This document shows positions 62,394 to 64,000 of a stretch of 64,000 nt of DNA, in pieces. Every line of letters starts with the position of its first letter. Position 1 is the first letter of the stretch. The translations under genes were made by a program, and so were the position numbers. The notes under the pieces were generated by a model, which saw only the letters and a program-made list of their open reading frames with translations, made no database searches and had not been told where the DNA came from. Source of the DNA: Lewinellaceae bacterium (GTDB lineage Bacteria > Bacteroidota > Bacteroidia > Chitinophagales > Saprospiraceae). The DNA is taken from the NCBI GenBank assembly GCA_020636315.1, contig JACJYA010000004.1, positions 310,001 through 374,000 of the forward strand, in the 5' to 3' direction.

Positions 62394-62432
62394 CAAAAAA
62401 AGCCCGGGAGAACCGCCGCCCGGGCTTTTTTA
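62394..62432. terminator. Bidirectional terminator after the ara operon
   Basis: Stem AGCCCGGG/CCCGGGCT (62401-62408 with 62419-62426), preceded by a run of A and followed by a run of T. It can act for galM on the plus strand and for the small minus-strand ORF that ends at 62472. Confidence 0.85.
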
Positions 62433-62471
62433 ATTGAATGGAAAGGCCCAGAAGGGACTTTCTTCCGGGTT

Positions 62472-62639
62472 CTAAATCGCCCTTAATAACCATAAAACCA
62501 GCCCGACGACCAACACGATTAATCCAATAGTAACGAGGATATCTGCGATGCCTGCAAAACCAAGGACGGCTATCAGAAGGCCAACGATCAGGGTCACAAG
62601 CCCCGGTTCAACTCCGGATTCCGCCTGTTCTCCATCCAA
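62472..62639 (-). CDS. Possible small membrane protein (55 aa, TTG start)
   Basis: The minus-strand frame reads MDGEQAESGVEPG followed by a continuous hydrophobic stretch (LVTLIVGLLIAVLGFAGIAD and ILVTIGLIVLVVGLVLWLL) with glycine-zipper spacing, ending in RAI and a TAG stop. That is two short TM segments or one long hairpin. There is no ATG in frame; TTG at 62637-62639 is the only plausible start before an upstream stop. It ends 40 bp before the bidirectional terminator, which supports real transcription. It could also be the remnant of a longer gene. I recognise only a general resemblance to small phage-shock/YtxH-sized envelope proteins. Confidence 0.45.
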   Translation of the reverse strand: MDGEQAESGVEPGLVTLIVGLLIAVLGFAGIADILVTIGLIVLVVGLVLWLLRAI

Positions 62640-62735
62640 TTTGGCTTTCTTTGGAAAGTAGGAATTACTATTGAGTCATCAGAACTCCCATTCAAAGGAA
62701 GATGTTCGGTTGGAAAGCGAAATGTGTCCGGCTAC

Positions 62736-64000
62736 TCAATCTTTCTTTCCTTGCTGATCCCCCAGCGCTTCCATCCGGAAGCGTTCCAGGGCAGCGGGCT
62801 GATGTGCCCGGTCCATTATATCCCTGATTCGTTCCACAATTTCCGGATAATCAGCGGCGAGGTCAGTTTCTTCCTGTACATCCGTTTCCAGGTTGTAGAG
62901 TTCAATTTCGGTATGGCTATCCCGGATGTTTTTCCGGATGCCTTTCCAGGACCCCATGCGCACCGCCTGCTGGCCGTTGTACTCCGGGAACTCCCAGTAG
63001 AGGAAATCGTGTTGTTCCCGCTGTTCCTGCCCCAGCAGAGTGGGCAAAAAACTAACCCCGTCGATCTGGGGCGGAGGCGGCACGTTGGCCACTTCACAGA
63101 GGGTCGGCATTACATCATAAAAAGCGGAAAGGTGGCCGGAAGTGGCGCCCGCCTGAATGTGCCCCGGCCAGCTGGCGATCATGGGCACGCGAATACCGCC
63201 TTCATAGACGAAGCCTTTGGTAAAGCCGTAGCCTTCCCGGAAGGGGCCGGCGCTGTTGAAGCGTTCGGCATCGACACAGTCCACATAAGTAGGGCCATTA
63301 TCACTGGAAAAGATGATGAGCGTGTTGTCATAGGCTCCAAGTTCCTTAAGCTTGGCCACCAGTTCGCCCACCTGCTGGTCCAGGTAAGAGATCATGGCGG
63401 CGTAGGTGGCGCTGGGGGTGCGGTTGGGGAAATAGCTCTTGCCGGTGTAGGGTTCTTCGGGGCCCAGTTTCTTCTGATAGTATTCCACCCACTCCTGTGG
63501 CGCCTGTAGGGGCAGGTGAGGAATGGGCGAGGCATAATAGAGAAAGAAGGGCCCTTCCCGGTTCTCCTCCATAAAACGGAGAGCTTCCCGGTGCATAAGC
63601 GCAGGGGCGTAATCCGTAAGCCGGAAGTCGGCATAGCTGGCCGGGTCATGCGGGTCGGCGCCTTCCGGCAGGTTGGAGTGAGGGGCCACCGGTTTGTTGT
63701 CAAGCAGCACCCGTTCCTCGTTTTTCCAGAGGTGCATCGGGTAATAGGTGTGCGCCTGCCGCTGGCAGTTGTACCCAAAGAAGAAATCGAAGCCCTGTCG
63801 GTTGGGCACCCCCTCGGTAGTCGGCGCCCCCAGGCCCCATTTGCCGACGGCGCCGGTAGCATAGCCGGCTCCCTTGAGCAACTCGGCAATAGTAATGACG
63901 CTATCCGGCAAAGGGCGCTGGCCTTCCAGAAAAGAGTTCTCGAACATGGCCTGGTAATCCCACACCGCTCCCCGTTCTTTCCACTCGTCGTTGCCCCGGA
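62736..64000 (-). CDS. Arylsulfatase-family sulfatase, N-terminus outside the window
   Basis: The C-terminal ~420 residues of a type I sulfatase, which hydrolyses sulfate esters, probably on sulfated polysaccharides. The frame is open to the right edge (upstream codons read NDEWKERGAVWDYQAM, a normal family sequence), so it is cut by the window; the Cys/Ser-xPxR formylglycine motif is not visible. Seen: TGAVGKWGLGAPTTEG (Lys/His active-site region), GFDFFFGYNCQRQAHTYYP, IIFSSDNGPTYVD (metal-binding Asp-Asn), KGFVYEGGIRVPMIASWPG and FYDVMPTLCEVANV. This is the arylsulfatase A-like pattern. It is convergent with the ara operon. Confidence 0.92.
   Translation of the reverse strand, partial: RGNDEWKERGAVWDYQAMFENSFLEGQRPLPDSVITIAELLKGAGYATGAVGKWGLGAPTTEGVPNRQGFDFFFGYNCQRQAHTYYPMHLWKNEERVLLDNKPVAPHSNLPEGADPHDPASYADFRLTDYAPALMHREALRFMEENREGPFFLYYASPIPHLPLQAPQEWVEYYQKKLGPEEPYTGKSYFPNRTPSATYAAMISYLDQQVGELVAKLKELGAYDNTLIIFSSDNGPTYVDCVDAERFNSAGPFREGYGFTKGFVYEGGIRVPMIASWPGHIQAGATSGHLSAFYDVMPTLCEVANVPPPPQIDGVSFLPTLLGQEQREQHDFLYWEFPEYNGQQAVRMGSWKGIRKNIRDSHTEIELYNLETDVQEETDLAADYPEIVERIRDIMDRAHQPAALERFRMEALGDQQGKKD

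Overview
The window looks like a chromosomal segment of a Bacteroidota bacterium, most likely a marine or sludge Saprospiria-type organism (Lewinella/Haliscomenobacter-like). Reasons: a b558-type succinate dehydrogenase, several secreted proteins ending in type IX secretion (T9SS) sorting domains of both type A and type B (gliding-motility-associated), DUF5916 and PorT-type outer-membrane barrels, LytS/LytT regulators, genes without Shine-Dalgarno sequences, and promoters that fit the Bacteroidota TAnnTTTG -7 box. The placement is inference from protein character; no rRNA or tRNA was seen.

Layout. 1-3135: end of sdhC, then sdhA and sdhB, closed by a strong terminator. 3.3-8.4 kb: an outer-membrane barrel, a PepSY-like periplasmic protein, a LytT/LytS pair and a serine hydrolase-TPR protein. 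8.4-11.5 kb: hairpin repeats, a MITE-like element abutting the stop codon of a secreted GH13 amylase, and an unknown gene. 11.7-18.05 kb: five tandem, strongly acidic curlin-like repeat proteins on the minus strand, each with its own terminator and served by two promoter architectures. 18.5-20.8 kb: paaABC, without paaDE, under a promoter overlapped by a perfect dyad. 20.9-24.8 kb: a polytopic membrane protein, two HAD phosphatases and a GlpX homologue that has lost several catalytic residues. 25.2-30.4 kb: a DUF4838 lipoprotein and a DUF5916 outer-membrane protein. 30.5-34.8 kb: a TPR-CHAT protease-like protein converging on an ECF sigma/anti-sigma operon. 34.9-41.9 kb: a BNR-repeat T9SS cargo, a Cys/His protein with an eCIS-effector-like N-terminus, a small secreted protein, a pentapeptide-repeat protein and a type B T9SS cargo. 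42.1-52.5 kb: two paralogous 1.67-kresidue subtilisin-fold T9SS proteins carrying NGIALV/NGTPLV hexapeptide arrays. 52.9-57 kb: a TPR adenylate cyclase overlapping a TPR histidine kinase. 57-62.4 kb: the L-arabinose operon araB-araD-araA-galM, interrupted by a fold-back element. 62.4-64 kb: a short membrane ORF and the 3' part of a sulfatase.

Themes. Much of the window is cell-surface biology: amyloid-type matrix proteins, T9SS adhesin/protease-like giants, glycan-active enzymes (GH13, BNR, sulfatase, DUF4838) and pentose catabolism. The most unusual locus is the curlin-like cluster. Genes 1 and 5, plus a small orphan transcription unit, share a promoter made of two TGGCAGGA-type direct repeats placed 19 bp upstream of a TAnnTTTG box with no recognisable -33 box at the usual distance. 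This points to a dedicated activator controlling an acidic functional-amyloid system.
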